Below are positions 35,578-45,798 of a stretch of DNA of 64,000 nucleotides, one piece after another. The position numbers and the translations under genes were made by a program. The notes below the pieces were generated by a model. That model saw nothing but the letters and a program-made list of their open reading frames with translations, did not search any database and had not been told where the DNA came from. The stretch spans positions 187,942-251,941 of the forward strand of contig JAMCRR010000096.1 in NCBI GenBank assembly GCA_023381565.1. Reading direction: 5' to 3'. Positions within the stretch are counted from its first letter, which is position 1, and the number at the start of each line of letters is the position of its first letter. The stretch comes from Chloroflexota bacterium (lineage in GTDB: Bacteria > Chloroflexota > Anaerolineae > Anaerolineales > Anaerolineaceae).

Positions 35578-36066
35578 TTATGGCTCTACCGGATAGTTCG
35601 CCTGCTGCCAGGCCGTGAAACCACCCAATATGGGTGTTACTTTTGTAAACCCGTTATCGAGAAGGATACGCGCTGCACGAGCGCTGGATTCCTCGGCCGG
35701 TCAGGTGCAGTATGGGATAATCCAGTCCGATTTGTTCAGCTCGCTTAGACGATTGGTTAGCTCGGACAAGGGAATGGACAGCGCTCCTGGGATATGTGCC
35801 GAGGCATACGATTGGGCATCGCGAACATCGACAAACACTGCGGTATGCTGATCATAGGCTTGTTTGGCATCCGTCAGGCTAACCCGGGGGATTTCAGGGT
35901 AGGTCTGTTCTTCAGAAGCTGTGGGGACATTGGGGAAGTCTGTGGTTGTTGGCTGGCGGTCTCGTGTGAACCAGTAAACCGCGACGACTAAAATCAAGCC
36001 AACCCCAATTCCTATCATCAATAAGGGAAGGATCAAACGGACACGATCCGAAGAACGGTTGGACAT
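35578..36066 (-). CDS. Membrane-anchored rhodanese-like protein with in-frame UGA, candidate selenoprotein
   Basis: Reading stops at a TGA (35701-35703) after 121 codons. The same frame continues for 40 codons to a TAA at 35578-35580 and completes the domain: PAEESSARAARILLDNG and then VTPILGGFTAWQQANYPVEP. The N-terminus has one transmembrane helix (ILPLLMIGIGVGLILVVAVYWF); the domain has DAKQAYDQ, VFVDVRDAQSYASAHIPGA and DWIIPYCT before the TGA. In this rhodanese subgroup the loop reads YC-x-C-P, so the TGA stands at the second cysteine. A hairpin GCGCU/AGCGC with loop CGUGC begins 16 bases after the TGA, as in bacterial SECIS elements. Alternatives are a nonsense mutation or a sequence error. 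GGAG precedes the ATG. Confidence 0.65.
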
Positions 36067-36148
36067 AGGCTCTCCAGGTTAGAAAGGTAGAAAGCCTATT
36101 TTAACTGATAAATATCAAATTAGGGGAAAATAGACCCCATAATGTGGA

Positions 36149-37411
36149 TTAACTCACCCTGGATTGAACGGTGAATGGGTGCCTGTCAAAAGCGAACAGG
36201 ATAAACCCGGCCAGGCGGACCACCGCGCTGACAACCAACGCTCCCCCCAAGCCAATTTGATCAGCCAGGAAAGTCCCGACCAGAGGAGCGGCAATGGTCG
36301 ATAGATACTGAAGGCTTTGTGCGAAGGAGACAAACGTAGCACTGTATTCGGTCGGGATAGTCTTCATCAACTCATCGAAGAAAACCAGGTCGATGCCTGC
36401 CTGAAAGATGCCCGCCAGCCCGGCAAAGAGGGTAATTGCCCATACGTTCTGGGTCATTGCCACCAGCGCCGGGTAAATCGATAACCCCAGGGTGGTGATC
36501 AGCAGTACCGGCCGGGAGCCGCGGTGGCGCGATTGGCGCATCCAGAGGAAATAACCCACAATGAGGACGGCTGTTTGAGCCGTGTTGAAGATACCAATCC
36601 AGGCGTTATCGGCATGGACGATGCGCACATAATAGAGAGGAAATAACGGGGCAGCCAGGGTCGAACCGGTCAGAAACACAAAGCGCCGGGCGGTGAAAGA
36701 GACGAAAGGTTTTTCGGCGCCGACGAGGTCGACATAGCTCTTAATGCGTTTGGACCAGGATAGGTGGGCTGCTCGTTGGATTGGTTCTGCATCCGATAGA
36801 TCAATGCGACGAGAAAAAAAGTAGCTGATAAATCCCCCCAGCGAAAGGCCCATAAACACGATTTGATAATTTAGTGGAAAACCCAGGCGGTCTAAAATCC
36901 ATCCGGCGAGGATCACCGTCACCGCAGTGGTGAAGCCGAGAATCGACCAGCGCCGGCTCATCAGCTCGAAGCGACCTGATGGCCCAGCTACGGCGTTCAT
37001 GACCACGGAGAAAGCGATCGAAACGATGGTCTGGGGTAAGGTGGCGAACGCCCAGATTACCAGAATGGCGACGACTGCATGCTGCTCGGCGACGAAAAAC
37101 GTGACCAGGCCGGTGAGGGCGTAGCAGAGCACCACCACAAGGCGCGCCGCGCTAAACCAGGGGACGATTTTACGCTGTCGCTGCAGGAAATTTCCCACGG
37201 CGATTGCCAGCAGGAAGCCGGTGAAGGCGGGCATGGCGGTGAGCAAGCCCACCTGGAAGTTGGTTGCGCCGAGCTCAGTCAGGAAGATCGGCAAGAAGGG
37301 CGCCGCGGCACTGGCTAATCCAATTCCGATGGCGTCGATTTGAACATTCAGGAAATTCCTGCGGTTCGTCGAAGGGGTTTCCGGAGTGGTGAACCAGCGA
37401 AGGAGATTCAA
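36149..37411 (-). CDS. Major facilitator superfamily transporter
   Basis: 420 residues with about 12 hydrophobic segments in two halves. A short N-terminal cytoplasmic stretch (NLLRWFTTPETPSTNRRNF) precedes a first helix IGIGLASAAAPFLPIFL and a motif resembling MFS motif A (FLQRQRKIVPW) between helices 2 and 3. The start is a TTG seven bases before the end of the recD2 gene spacing, so the two genes are probably co-transcribed. Substrate unknown; drug or sugar export are both possible for this type. Confidence 0.85.
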   Translation of the reverse strand: MNLLRWFTTPETPSTNRRNFLNVQIDAIGIGLASAAAPFLPIFLTELGATNFQVGLLTAMPAFTGFLLAIAVGNFLQRQRKIVPWFSAARLVVVLCYALTGLVTFFVAEQHAVVAILVIWAFATLPQTIVSIAFSVVMNAVAGPSGRFELMSRRWSILGFTTAVTVILAGWILDRLGFPLNYQIVFMGLSLGGFISYFFSRRIDLSDAEPIQRAAHLSWSKRIKSYVDLVGAEKPFVSFTARRFVFLTGSTLAAPLFPLYYVRIVHADNAWIGIFNTAQTAVLIVGYFLWMRQSRHRGSRPVLLITTLGLSIYPALVAMTQNVWAITLFAGLAGIFQAGIDLVFFDELMKTIPTEYSATFVSFAQSLQYLSTIAAPLVGTFLADQIGLGGALVVSAVVRLAGFILFAFDRHPFTVQSRVS

Positions 37412-37418
37412 GATGATG

Positions 37419-39626
37419 TTAATCCGATTGACGCAAGCGCAGGTCTAGCGCGGTGTAGCGATCGTTGACTTTATTATTATGCACAGCAATATGGATGGCG
37501 CGCCTGTCACCAACCAGTATGCAAAGGCGCCTGGCGCGAGTTATTGCAGTATACAACAGGTTTCGCTGCAACAACAGATAATGTTGGGTGGTCATGGGGA
37601 GAACAACGACCGGGAATTCCGACCCCTGGGATTTGTGAACGGAGATGGCATAAGCTAAAACTAACTCATCTGCCTCGCTGAAATCGTAGTTGACCACCCT
37701 ACCATCGTAGTCGACCCCCAGAATGTGCTCTTCTAGAGAAATCCGGGAAATCCAGCCGATATCGCCATTGAAAACCTCTTTCTCGTAGTTGTTTTGTGTC
37801 TGCATGACCTTATCGCCAAGGCGGAAAGTCTGCCCAAAGAGGATACGTTCAGGTGCGGCCGGTCTCGGTGGGTTCAGCAGATTCTGGATCTGAAGATTGA
37901 GTGCATCCACCCCGGCAGCGCCGCGGTACATGGGAGCTATGACCTGGATTTCGTGGTGGGGATCGAAGCCAAATTTGCGCGGGATACGCTCGCAGACTAC
38001 ATCGACCACCCAGCGGGCAGTCTCGGCGGCATCCTTCGCCGGAAAAAAGAAAAAGTCTTCGCTCCCCGGACCGAATAACGGCATTTCGCCCATATGAATA
38101 CGGTGGGCGTTGGTGATGATTTGCGAGCCCGCTGCCTGCCGGAAGATCTGATCCAAGCGGGTCACAGGCGCCAAACCGCTGGAGATCAAATCACGTAGAA
38201 CATCGCCGGCGCCAACAGAAGGGAGTTGGTCGACGTCTCCCACCAATAACAAGTGCGTACCCGGCCGTAAAGCTTTGAGCAGGTGGTGAGTCAGAAGAAG
38301 GTCTAGCATTGAAGCTTCGTCGACCACGACCATATCGACCGGAAGGGGGTGGTCGCCGTCATATTGGAACCCACCGCCCGGCGTATAACCGAGCAGGCGG
38401 TGGATCGTGCTCGCCGGGCGGTGCGTGGTTTCAGACAGGCGTTTGGCGGCACGTCCCGTAGGAGAGGTAAGGGCGTAATGTTTCGAACCGCCTTCCAAGA
38501 TGGCGATGAGGGCATTGATCGCGGTCGTTTTTCCCGTGCCAGGTCCACCGGTTAAAATGCTGACCGGATAATTCAATGCTGTATCAATTGCCGCTTTCTG
38601 TTCAACGGATAAATTGGGTTGATCGGCTGCGTGGGCAGTTGAAAGGACAAGCTGGATACTCGACAGGCGTGAGGGATGCACCTGAGATAGCGAACGCAGT
38701 TTTTCTGCTGCAAGGGTCTCCCCATAATAAAATGGGGTGAGGTAGACGGCAGCCTGATCTCGAACAGCATGCGCCGCATCCTGATCCCCATCAAGATGAA
38801 GCTGCTCGATGCGGATGCGGTCATCGCGCAACAGGCTTTCTAGTGCTGGGAGGATCGATTCGACGGGGATCTCGAGCAATTGGATCACCCGGGTTTGGAG
38901 GGTCTCGCGTGGTGAATAAACATGGCCCTCGTTGCTCATCTCGTTCAAGCAGTAGATCAACGCTGCTTCGATACGAGATGGGTGATCAGCAGGCAGTCCA
39001 AGCGCCTGGGCAATGCGGTCGGCAGTCTTAAACCCGATCCCGTTGACGTCGCGTGCCAGCCGGTAGGGATCAGATTGCACCACCTGCAACGATAAATCTC
39101 CATACTGTTTATAGATTTTGACTGCCAGGTTGGTGCTTACGCCATGTCCGTGAAGGAACAGCATAATCTCCTGGATGTGCCTTTGTTCAGCCCAGGCAGC
39201 AATTACCGCATGAAGGCGTTTTTCGCCGATATCGGCGACCTCAAGCAGGCGCTCTGGGGTCTGTTCGATCACGTGGAAAGTATCTTCCCCGAACCGGCCT
39301 ACAATTCTTTCCGCCAGGCGAGGTCCCAATCCCTTGATCAAGCCAGACCCAAGGTAGCGGCGCATGGCTTCGGTGGTAGCCGGCAAAGCTTGCTCACACC
39401 ATTCCACGGCAAACTGCAGACCGTGCACCGGGTGGTTATCCCAATGTCCCTGGAGGAGTAGAAACTCGCCGGGAGCAAGCTCGGGTAAATTCCCGACGAT
39501 GGTGATCAGGCCCTCGCGGTTTGCCGCAGGGATATCTCGCCGTTCGGGCTTGAGCCGCACGACACTGTAACCATTCTCTGGATTGTAAAAGGTAATTCGT
39601 TCGATGGATCCGGAGATAGTATCCAT
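37419..39626 (-). CDS. recD2: RecD2-type DNA helicase (SF1B, 5'-3')
   Basis: 735 residues, the size of RecD2, which acts without RecBC. The N-terminal 300 residues include the OB-like ITFYNPENGYSVVRLKPE and helix-hairpin-helix stretches (LGSGLIKGLGPRLAERIV). Helicase motifs follow: ILTGGPGTGKTTAINAL (Walker A), MVVVDEASMLDLLL (motif II), LVGDVDQLPSVGAGDVL (motif III), QVIAPMYRG and finally AISVHKSQGSEFPVVVLPM and YTAITRARRLCILVG. It probably acts in DNA repair and at replication forks. Confidence 0.95.
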   Translation of the reverse strand: MDTISGSIERITFYNPENGYSVVRLKPERRDIPAANREGLITIVGNLPELAPGEFLLLQGHWDNHPVHGLQFAVEWCEQALPATTEAMRRYLGSGLIKGLGPRLAERIVGRFGEDTFHVIEQTPERLLEVADIGEKRLHAVIAAWAEQRHIQEIMLFLHGHGVSTNLAVKIYKQYGDLSLQVVQSDPYRLARDVNGIGFKTADRIAQALGLPADHPSRIEAALIYCLNEMSNEGHVYSPRETLQTRVIQLLEIPVESILPALESLLRDDRIRIEQLHLDGDQDAAHAVRDQAAVYLTPFYYGETLAAEKLRSLSQVHPSRLSSIQLVLSTAHAADQPNLSVEQKAAIDTALNYPVSILTGGPGTGKTTAINALIAILEGGSKHYALTSPTGRAAKRLSETTHRPASTIHRLLGYTPGGGFQYDGDHPLPVDMVVVDEASMLDLLLTHHLLKALRPGTHLLLVGDVDQLPSVGAGDVLRDLISSGLAPVTRLDQIFRQAAGSQIITNAHRIHMGEMPLFGPGSEDFFFFPAKDAAETARWVVDVVCERIPRKFGFDPHHEIQVIAPMYRGAAGVDALNLQIQNLLNPPRPAAPERILFGQTFRLGDKVMQTQNNYEKEVFNGDIGWISRISLEEHILGVDYDGRVVNYDFSEADELVLAYAISVHKSQGSEFPVVVLPMTTQHYLLLQRNLLYTAITRARRLCILVGDRRAIHIAVHNNKVNDRYTALDLRLRQSD

Positions 39627-39686
39627 AATGGCGCCAGCTCGAATTATAAAGCAGGATTTCTCTCTCTATTCAAATTCTTTTGTGTC

Positions 39687-39695
39687 TGATATGAT
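39687..39695 (+). promoter_or_regulatory. Extended -10 promoter for typA
   Basis: TGATATGAT (TGn plus TATGAT) ends 30 bases before the typA ATG. A weak TATTCA lies 17 bases upstream. It occupies the 99-base gap between divergent recD2 and typA. Confidence 0.4.
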
Positions 39696-39725
39696 TACCT
39701 GTCAATTTAACATCAGGTTAGGTAT

Positions 39726-41582
39726 ATGCTACTGGAAAGAAACGATTTAAGAAATATAGCAATTATTGCCCACGTCGATCATGGGAAAACTACCCTGGTC
39801 GACGGGCTTCTCAAGCAAGCCCGTGTCTTCCGCGAGAACCAGCAAGTCGCAGAACGGGTGATGGACTCGAACGATCTGGAGCGTGAGCGCGGCATCACTA
39901 TCCTGGCGAAGAACACCGCCATCACCATCCCAGACCCGCGCACGAAAAGCCCAGTGAAGATCAATATTGTCGATACCCCCGGGCATGCCGATTTTGGCGG
40001 GGAGGTCGAGCGGGTGATGAACATGGTGGACGGCGTTTTGCTGTTGGTCGATGCCGCCGAAGGTCCCATGCCTCAAACCCGTTTTGTCCTCAAAAAAGCC
40101 CTGGAGATGGGCCACTGCGCGGTGGTGGTGATCAATAAAATGGACCGTAAGGACGCCGACCCCCAGCGCGCCGTTAACCTCACCTTCGACCTGTTCATCG
40201 AACTTGGCGCCAACGATCAGCAAGCGGATTTCCCCATTATCTATACCAACGCTCTTACCGGGCAAGCTGGGCTCACGCCAGAACTGGGACCGGACCTCCA
40301 ACCTCTGTTCCAGGCTATCCTGGACCATATTCCCCCTCCCAAAGTTGACGCGGATGCCCCTCTGCAAATGCTGGTTACAAACCTGGGATACGATGATTAC
40401 CGGGGGGTTACCGCCGTCGGGCGGATATTTGCTGGTAAAATGTACGCCGGTGAAACCGTAGCGCGGATCACTCTCCAGGGCGAGGTGCTTCCCGAACACA
40501 TCCGCTATCTCTACGTTCACCAGGGGCTCGAACGGGTCGAGGTGGAGACGGCTGGAGCTGGCGAGATCGTCGCCATCGCCGGCCTGGAAGCGATCGCCAT
40601 CGGAGAAACCCTCGCCGACCCTGATCATCCGGTTGCTCTTCCACAGATCCAGGTTGAAGAGCCGACCGTGAGAATGACCTTTAGCGTGAATACCTCTCCG
40701 TTCAGCGGCAGGGAAGGAAGATGGAGCACCTCGCGCAAGCTGCGTGAACGGTTATTCGACGAGCTGCGCAGGAACGTTGCATTGCGTGTAGCCGAAACAG
40801 AAACACCCGATACCTTTATCGTATCGGGGCGAGGCGAACTGCATCTGGCAATTTTAATTGAAACTATGCGCAGAGAAGGATATGAGTTCCAGGTATCGAA
40901 ACCCGAAGCGATCTTCCGCCAGGGACCGAATGGCGAGACGCTCGAACCGTTCGAAGAGCTGCACATCGAAACCAGCCCAGATACTGTGGGGACAGTGGTC
41001 GAGATGCTCGGCGCCCGCCGCGGGCAGATGCTGGATATGGTGAACGCATCCGATAACAGCGTGCATCTCACCTACGTGGCACCCACTCGAGGCTTGCTGG
41101 GTTTCCGCTACCAGTTCTTAACTGCTACACGGGGCATGGGCATCATGAATACGCTGTTCCATGGATACCATCCTTTTGCAGGACCAATTGTTTCCCGCTC
41201 GACGAACTCCATCGTGGCCTGGGAAACCGGCACGACTTCGACCTATGGGTTGAAGAACGCTGAAGAGCGAGGGATGTTGTTCCTTGGAGCAGGCATAGAA
41301 GTCTATGAAGGCATGGTGGTTGGGGAGACTCAACGCGGGGTGGATCTGGCGGTTAACGTATGCAAGAAAAAGCACCTTACCAACATGCGCTCGTCGAATA
41401 AAGATATCGAAGTGCGTCTGACTACGCCGCGCTCCATGAGTCTGGACGAAGCCATCGAATACCTGGCTGAAGATGAGCTCTTAGAGGTGACCCCTCAGAA
41501 CTACCGGATTCGCAAGCGCATCCTGAATACTGAGGAGAGAGGGAAACAAACCAAACGGGCTAAGGAAGCCCTGCTGGAGTGA
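39726..41582 (+). CDS. typA: Ribosome-associated GTPase TypA/BipA
   Basis: 618 residues, full length. GTPase motifs: [15 protein letters not shown] (P-loop), [12 protein letters not shown] (switch I), [15 protein letters not shown] (G3), [10 protein letters not shown] (G4) and a later TNALTGQAG (G5). Elongation-factor-like domains II, III and V follow, and the C-terminus has the BipA-specific [14 protein letters not shown] and [18 protein letters not shown] stretches. BipA binds the 70S ribosome and supports assembly under stress and cold. It is convergent with a small membrane protein gene two bases away. Confidence 0.97.
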   Translation: MLLERNDLRNIAIIAHVDHGKTTLVDGLLKQARVFRENQQVAERVMDSNDLERERGITILAKNTAITIPDPRTKSPVKINIVDTPGHADFGGEVERVMNMVDGVLLLVDAAEGPMPQTRFVLKKALEMGHCAVVVINKMDRKDADPQRAVNLTFDLFIELGANDQQADFPIIYTNALTGQAGLTPELGPDLQPLFQAILDHIPPPKVDADAPLQMLVTNLGYDDYRGVTAVGRIFAGKMYAGETVARITLQGEVLPEHIRYLYVHQGLERVEVETAGAGEIVAIAGLEAIAIGETLADPDHPVALPQIQVEEPTVRMTFSVNTSPFSGREGRWSTSRKLRERLFDELRRNVALRVAETETPDTFIVSGRGELHLAILIETMRREGYEFQVSKPEAIFRQGPNGETLEPFEELHIETSPDTVGTVVEMLGARRGQMLDMVNASDNSVHLTYVAPTRGLLGFRYQFLTATRGMGIMNTLFHGYHPFAGPIVSRSTNSIVAWETGTTSTYGLKNAEERGMLFLGAGIEVYEGMVVGETQRGVDLAVNVCKKKHLTNMRSSNKDIEVRLTTPRSMSLDEAIEYLAEDELLEVTPQNYRIRKRILNTEERGKQTKRAKEALLE

Positions 41583-41584
41583 TC

Positions 41585-42007
41585 TCAGAGGGAGATCCTC
41601 ATCAAGAGATCGTGTACTTGCTCGAATAACAATCCTACGAGCGGCCAAACCAACACGAAGTTCCACCGGATCAGGCCGTTCAAGCTACCGCCTGGAGATT
41701 TTGAATAATCCCAGGGTTTTAACCTGGTGATCTTCCAGATCAGCCAGCCTCCCAGGTATTCGATCCCCCAGAACCCAACCAGATAGACCAAAGCACGCAC
41801 CAGGATAAATTGGGGACGCATCCAGTTGTGAACCGGTTCAAATAAAAAGGCTATCGAGCCGTATAACGGGAAGGACCACAAAGAGGTATCGCCCATCAGC
41901 AGCCAGTCTTTGGCCTGACCGGTTACCTTTTTCCGGATAGCAGTCCAGATGATTTCGCCCGACCAACCCAGCATTCCATAAACCAAAAATCGCAACTCGA
42001 TAGGCAT
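41585..42007 (-). CDS. CmpB-like (ABC_trans_CmpB, PF06541-type) membrane protein
   Basis: 140 residues from the ATG at 42005-42007 (AAAGGTG upstream); a longer frame overlaps the ABC transporter end. Four hydrophobic segments are visible. The pattern YGMLGWSGEIIWT, SLWSFPLYGSIAFLFEP, then VGFWGIEYLGGWLIW and PWDYS...GLIRWNFV resembles the CmpB-type family, proteins with a conserved Gly-Trp-x-x-E helix and a PWDYS motif. Biochemical role unknown. It follows an ABC exporter pair in the same operon, 35 bases downstream. Confidence 0.72.
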   Translation of the reverse strand: MPIELRFLVYGMLGWSGEIIWTAIRKKVTGQAKDWLLMGDTSLWSFPLYGSIAFLFEPVHNWMRPQFILVRALVYLVGFWGIEYLGGWLIWKITRLKPWDYSKSPGGSLNGLIRWNFVLVWPLVGLLFEQVHDLLMRISL

Positions 42008-42042
42008 TGATTCACCTTTTGATTGCGCGGGAAAACAACACT

Positions 42043-43860
42043 TCATGCATTGAGACGCTCCTGAAAAGGCTCGAACTCAATTTCGCGCTCGTGACGGAAC
42101 TGTTGCGTATACAGGCGATAGTAGTGACCCTTTTTCCGAATCAGCTCGCTGTGGATCCCCATTTCGGCGATCCGCCCATCGTCGATTACCACGATGCGAT
42201 CGGCGCGTTTGATGGTTGAAAGGCGGTGAGCGATGATAAAGCTCGTCCGCCCTTTCATCAACGCCTCCATCCCGCGTTGAATCAACGCCTCAGTCAGGGT
42301 GTCTACAGAACTTGTAGCCTCATCCATGATGAAAATCTCTGGTTTGGCCAAAACCGCGCGAGCTAAGCTGATCAACTGCTTTTGGCCGACCGAAAGCAGG
42401 TTGCCGCCTTCGCCAACTTCCTGGTCGTAGCCACGTTCGAAATTCAAGATAAACTCGTGAGCGCCTGCGATCTGTGCAGCATCTTCAATATCCTTGGGGG
42501 TGGCGTTCAAACGCCCATAGCGAATATTTTCGTGAATGGTTCCGGAAAAGAGGTGCGGAGTTTGCAGGACAATACCAATCCGAGATTGGATGGCATGCGT
42601 GGAAAGATTGGTGTAGCTTCGACCGCCGATATGGATCGTCCCGCTGGTCGGCTCGTAGAATCGGCATAGCAGATTTACGATCGTCGTTTTACCCCCACCG
42701 GTTGGTCCGACCAGGGCGATTGTCTCTCCATGGCGGACCGATAAGGTAAAATCAGCAAGCACGGGTTTTCCTGGCTCATAATAAAAACCCACATGATCAA
42801 AAACAATATCACCCTGGATCGTGCCCGGATCAATGGCTCCGGGGCGGTCGCTCACCTCAGGAACCGCGTCGACCAGGGAAAAAATCCGCTCGGCTGATGC
42901 CACGGCGTTTTGGAGGTCCGCATAGACGCGGGCCATGTCCTGGATCGGCCACATCATGAACGTGATATAGGAGACGAAAGCCTGGATACCGCCGATGGTC
43001 ATCCACCCGACCTGGACTTGTAGACCACCATACCAAAGCACCGCCCCCAAAGCGAACGCGCTAATAATCTGCACGGTGGGTAGGAAGAGGGCTGAAAGCC
43101 AGGCAGCGCGGAATGCCGCCCGGTACATATCCCCGGTGAGCACGTCAAACTCTTTCAGGTTGGCATCTTCGCGGCAGAGGGCTTTGACTACCCTGACTCC
43201 AGTGATATTTTCGTTGTATGCCCCGGTGATCTTTGAATTCATCTTGCGGACCATACGGTATTGGACCAGGATACGCTTGCGGAACTGATAAGCTACCCAG
43301 ATCAAGACCGGCAAGACGGCGAAGACGATCAGCGCCAAACGCCAGTTGATGATCAGCATGAAGATGCTGGCAGTCGAGACATTCACGGTGGCCCAGGTGA
43401 TATCCAGCATGCCCCAGGTCATCAACTCTGATACACGTTCTGAATCCGAGGTCACGCGAGACATGATCCAGCCCACCGGCGTCCGGCTGTAGTAAGAGAG
43501 CGACAGGTCTTGCAGGTGGTTGAACATCCTCTGGCGCAGATCGTAGCGGATGCGCTCTCCTAAAATCCCTACCAAATAAATGAATGCCAACACGCATGCC
43601 GCCTGGAAGACGATGAGCACTCCATAGCGGGTAATCAGCTGAACCAGGACCTGACGATCTTTAGCAATAATACCGTTATCTATAATCATCTTGCTCAGGT
43701 AGGTGAAGTAAGCATCGATGATGGATACAATAATGATCATAGATAAGAATCCAGCCACCCAGGTCCAATGCGGCTTGAGCAGGAGCAAGATCCGATTCAC
43801 CGTTCTTCCGGTGACCTGGGTCTTGAATTCTTCTTCCTCAAACTCGTAATTATCCGGCAA
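42043..43860 (-). CDS. ABC exporter, subunit with complete catalytic site
   Basis: 605 residues: six-helix transmembrane domain (about 25-325) followed by a nucleotide-binding domain. NBD motifs are ALVGPTGGGKTTIVNLL (Walker A), LLSVGQKQLISLARA (signature, with V in place of the usual G) and IFIMDEATSSVD (Walker B with catalytic Glu). It overlaps the upstream 603-residue exporter gene by 11 bases; together they form a heterodimer of the TM287/288 or BmrCD type. Cargo is unknown, multidrug or lipid. Confidence 0.92.
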   Translation of the reverse strand: MPDNYEFEEEEFKTQVTGRTVNRILLLLKPHWTWVAGFLSMIIIVSIIDAYFTYLSKMIIDNGIIAKDRQVLVQLITRYGVLIVFQAACVLAFIYLVGILGERIRYDLRQRMFNHLQDLSLSYYSRTPVGWIMSRVTSDSERVSELMTWGMLDITWATVNVSTASIFMLIINWRLALIVFAVLPVLIWVAYQFRKRILVQYRMVRKMNSKITGAYNENITGVRVVKALCREDANLKEFDVLTGDMYRAAFRAAWLSALFLPTVQIISAFALGAVLWYGGLQVQVGWMTIGGIQAFVSYITFMMWPIQDMARVYADLQNAVASAERIFSLVDAVPEVSDRPGAIDPGTIQGDIVFDHVGFYYEPGKPVLADFTLSVRHGETIALVGPTGGGKTTIVNLLCRFYEPTSGTIHIGGRSYTNLSTHAIQSRIGIVLQTPHLFSGTIHENIRYGRLNATPKDIEDAAQIAGAHEFILNFERGYDQEVGEGGNLLSVGQKQLISLARAVLAKPEIFIMDEATSSVDTLTEALIQRGMEALMKGRTSFIIAHRLSTIKRADRIVVIDDGRIAEMGIHSELIRKKGHYYRLYTQQFRHEREIEFEPFQERLNA

Positions 43861-45661
43861 CTTTGAGTTCCTTTTCTAATTCGAGATCGATGCGGGTCTG
43901 AATATCGAAGATTTGCTTGTAGATGCCTTCCTGGCGAGAGAGCTGACTGTGGGTTCCGCGTTGGACGATCTCGCCTTTCTCGAAAACCAGGATCTGGTCG
44001 GCGGTCATGATACTCTGAATACGGTGGGCGATAATGAAAGTTGTGCGTCCGCGCATGAGGCGCTCCAGAGCTTCGCGGATCACACCCTCGGTCTCGGTAT
44101 CGACCGAAGAAGTGGAATCGTCCAATATCAGCAGCCTGGGGTTCTTGAGCAATGTGCGCGCAATTGCTATTCGTTGTTTCTGACCGCCCGAGAGGGTAAC
44201 CCCTTTTTCGCCGACCAGCGTGCCATATTTCTCGGGGAAGGAGAGGATCACATCATGGATATCAGCCGAACGCGCTACAGCTTCGACCTCCGCGTCGCTA
44301 ACCTCTCGTTCCACTCCGTAGGTGATGTTTTCGCGGATCGTGCGGGAAAATAAGAAGGGTTCTTGTTCGACGATGCCAATCTGCTGACGAAGGTAGTGAC
44401 GGGGGAGGTCCCGAAGCTCGATCCCATCCAGGGTGATGCTACCATTGGTGTAATCATGGAAGCGAGGCAGCAGGTTTACCAGGGAGGTTTTCCCCGATCC
44501 TGTTGCACCCAATAAAGCCACGACCTGTCCAGGCGAGCAGGAGAAGCTAACATTTTTCAAGACAGGCGTACCGGCTTCGTATGCAAAACTTACGTCGGTA
44601 AAGATTACTTCGCCTCTCAACTCCTTGATAGGGGATTCGCCGCCTTGATCGAGGATTTCGCGGTTTTGTTTGATCACTTCCGTAACCCGGAAATAGGATA
44701 CCAGCCCGGTAGACGTCTGGACGATCAAACGTCCCAGGTTGCGCATAGGGAAAATGATCCAGATAATCAGGCCAACATAAGCCAGATAGGTACCCACGCT
44801 TATCGTCCCATTAATGGCCATTAATGCCCCGGCGAAATAACCCACCACAAGCTGCAAGCCACATAATGTGTCTGAAACCGGCCAGAATAATGAATGAATC
44901 TTTAACAACCGTTTGCCGCGCTGGTATTTCTCCCAATTATCCCGTTCAAACTTATCTCTTTCATAATCCTGGCGGGCAAATGCTTTGACCACGCGTACGC
45001 CGGTCAGGTTCTCTTGAAGGGTTGTTGATAACGTTGCTTCTTGTTCCTGGTAAGCCTCATACGCCTTAGAGATCTTTTTGAAAAAGATGGTTGACATCAC
45101 CACGATGAAGGGGACGACGACGATCGAAAGCAGAGCCAATTGCAGATTCAAATCGATCAATGCAGCCATGTTGATCACGAAAAGCAGGATCACCCTGCCG
45201 ACGTTGATGGCCTGATCGGCAAAAAACCGGCGGATGGCGTCTACGTCTGAAGTAGCCCGCTGGATCAGTTCGCCAGTGGGTGTTTCAGCGTGATAAGCAA
45301 ACGATAAACGCTGAATATGATCGAAAAGATAGTTGCGCAGGCGCCGGGTGACGCCTTCTGCTGTAAGCGCGGCCAACCTACCACTCAAGAATGTAAATAC
45401 ACCTTCAAATATCGCTAAACCGAGAAAACCAAGCGCGATCCATGGAACTATGCCAAACTGGCGGGGGGTGAGGACGTTATCCACGAAATACCGCAGAAGC
45501 AGATAAGTGGCCGTCTTGGATGTTGCCGCGATGCCCAGACTCAGGGTGGCACCCAGATAAGACAGGCGGAATCCCGCCATCATGCGCCATAAACCGACAA
45601 AGCGGTTAGGCGAGATTGTAGCCTGGAGGTCCAGCGTTTTGGATCCCGTCGGGGGGTTCAA
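43850..45661 (-). CDS. ABC exporter, subunit with degenerate catalytic site
   Basis: 603 residues: six-helix transmembrane domain and NBD with Walker A LLGATGSGKTSLVNLL, a standard LSGGQKQRIAIART signature and Walker B LLILDDSTSSVD, where aspartate replaces the catalytic glutamate. This is the pattern of the degenerate-site partner in heterodimeric exporters such as TM287 or BmrC. The gene is first in the operon, overlapping the second subunit gene by 11 bases. The gap upstream to the methyltransferase gene is 137 bases and holds no clear signal. Confidence 0.92.
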   Translation of the reverse strand: MNPPTGSKTLDLQATISPNRFVGLWRMMAGFRLSYLGATLSLGIAATSKTATYLLLRYFVDNVLTPRQFGIVPWIALGFLGLAIFEGVFTFLSGRLAALTAEGVTRRLRNYLFDHIQRLSFAYHAETPTGELIQRATSDVDAIRRFFADQAINVGRVILLFVINMAALIDLNLQLALLSIVVVPFIVVMSTIFFKKISKAYEAYQEQEATLSTTLQENLTGVRVVKAFARQDYERDKFERDNWEKYQRGKRLLKIHSLFWPVSDTLCGLQLVVGYFAGALMAINGTISVGTYLAYVGLIIWIIFPMRNLGRLIVQTSTGLVSYFRVTEVIKQNREILDQGGESPIKELRGEVIFTDVSFAYEAGTPVLKNVSFSCSPGQVVALLGATGSGKTSLVNLLPRFHDYTNGSITLDGIELRDLPRHYLRQQIGIVEQEPFLFSRTIRENITYGVEREVSDAEVEAVARSADIHDVILSFPEKYGTLVGEKGVTLSGGQKQRIAIARTLLKNPRLLILDDSTSSVDTETEGVIREALERLMRGRTTFIIAHRIQSIMTADQILVFEKGEIVQRGTHSQLSRQEGIYKQIFDIQTRIDLELEKELKVAG

Positions 45662-45798
45662 ATGGATGCGTACTCCTTAATTGGATGAATCGATTGGATA
45701 TCGGTCTGAACGGGGTCCCACCGAATTGGTTTCGAAGCCCCAACGACTCGGGTCCCTTATCTGATCTGTTCTCAGTGTACTAGAGATAACCGCCTTCG

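Noticed and set aside
35578-35703. Genetic code change with TGA read as an amino acid throughout
   Set aside because: Many genes in the window, including efp, end in TGA at the expected length, so TGA is a normal stop.
45690-45750. A TGGGACCCCG stretch on the minus strand upstream of the ABC exporter genes that resembles part of a T-box
   Set aside because: The leader is only 137 bases long, the match to the conserved T-box sequence is partial, and an exporter is an unlikely target.
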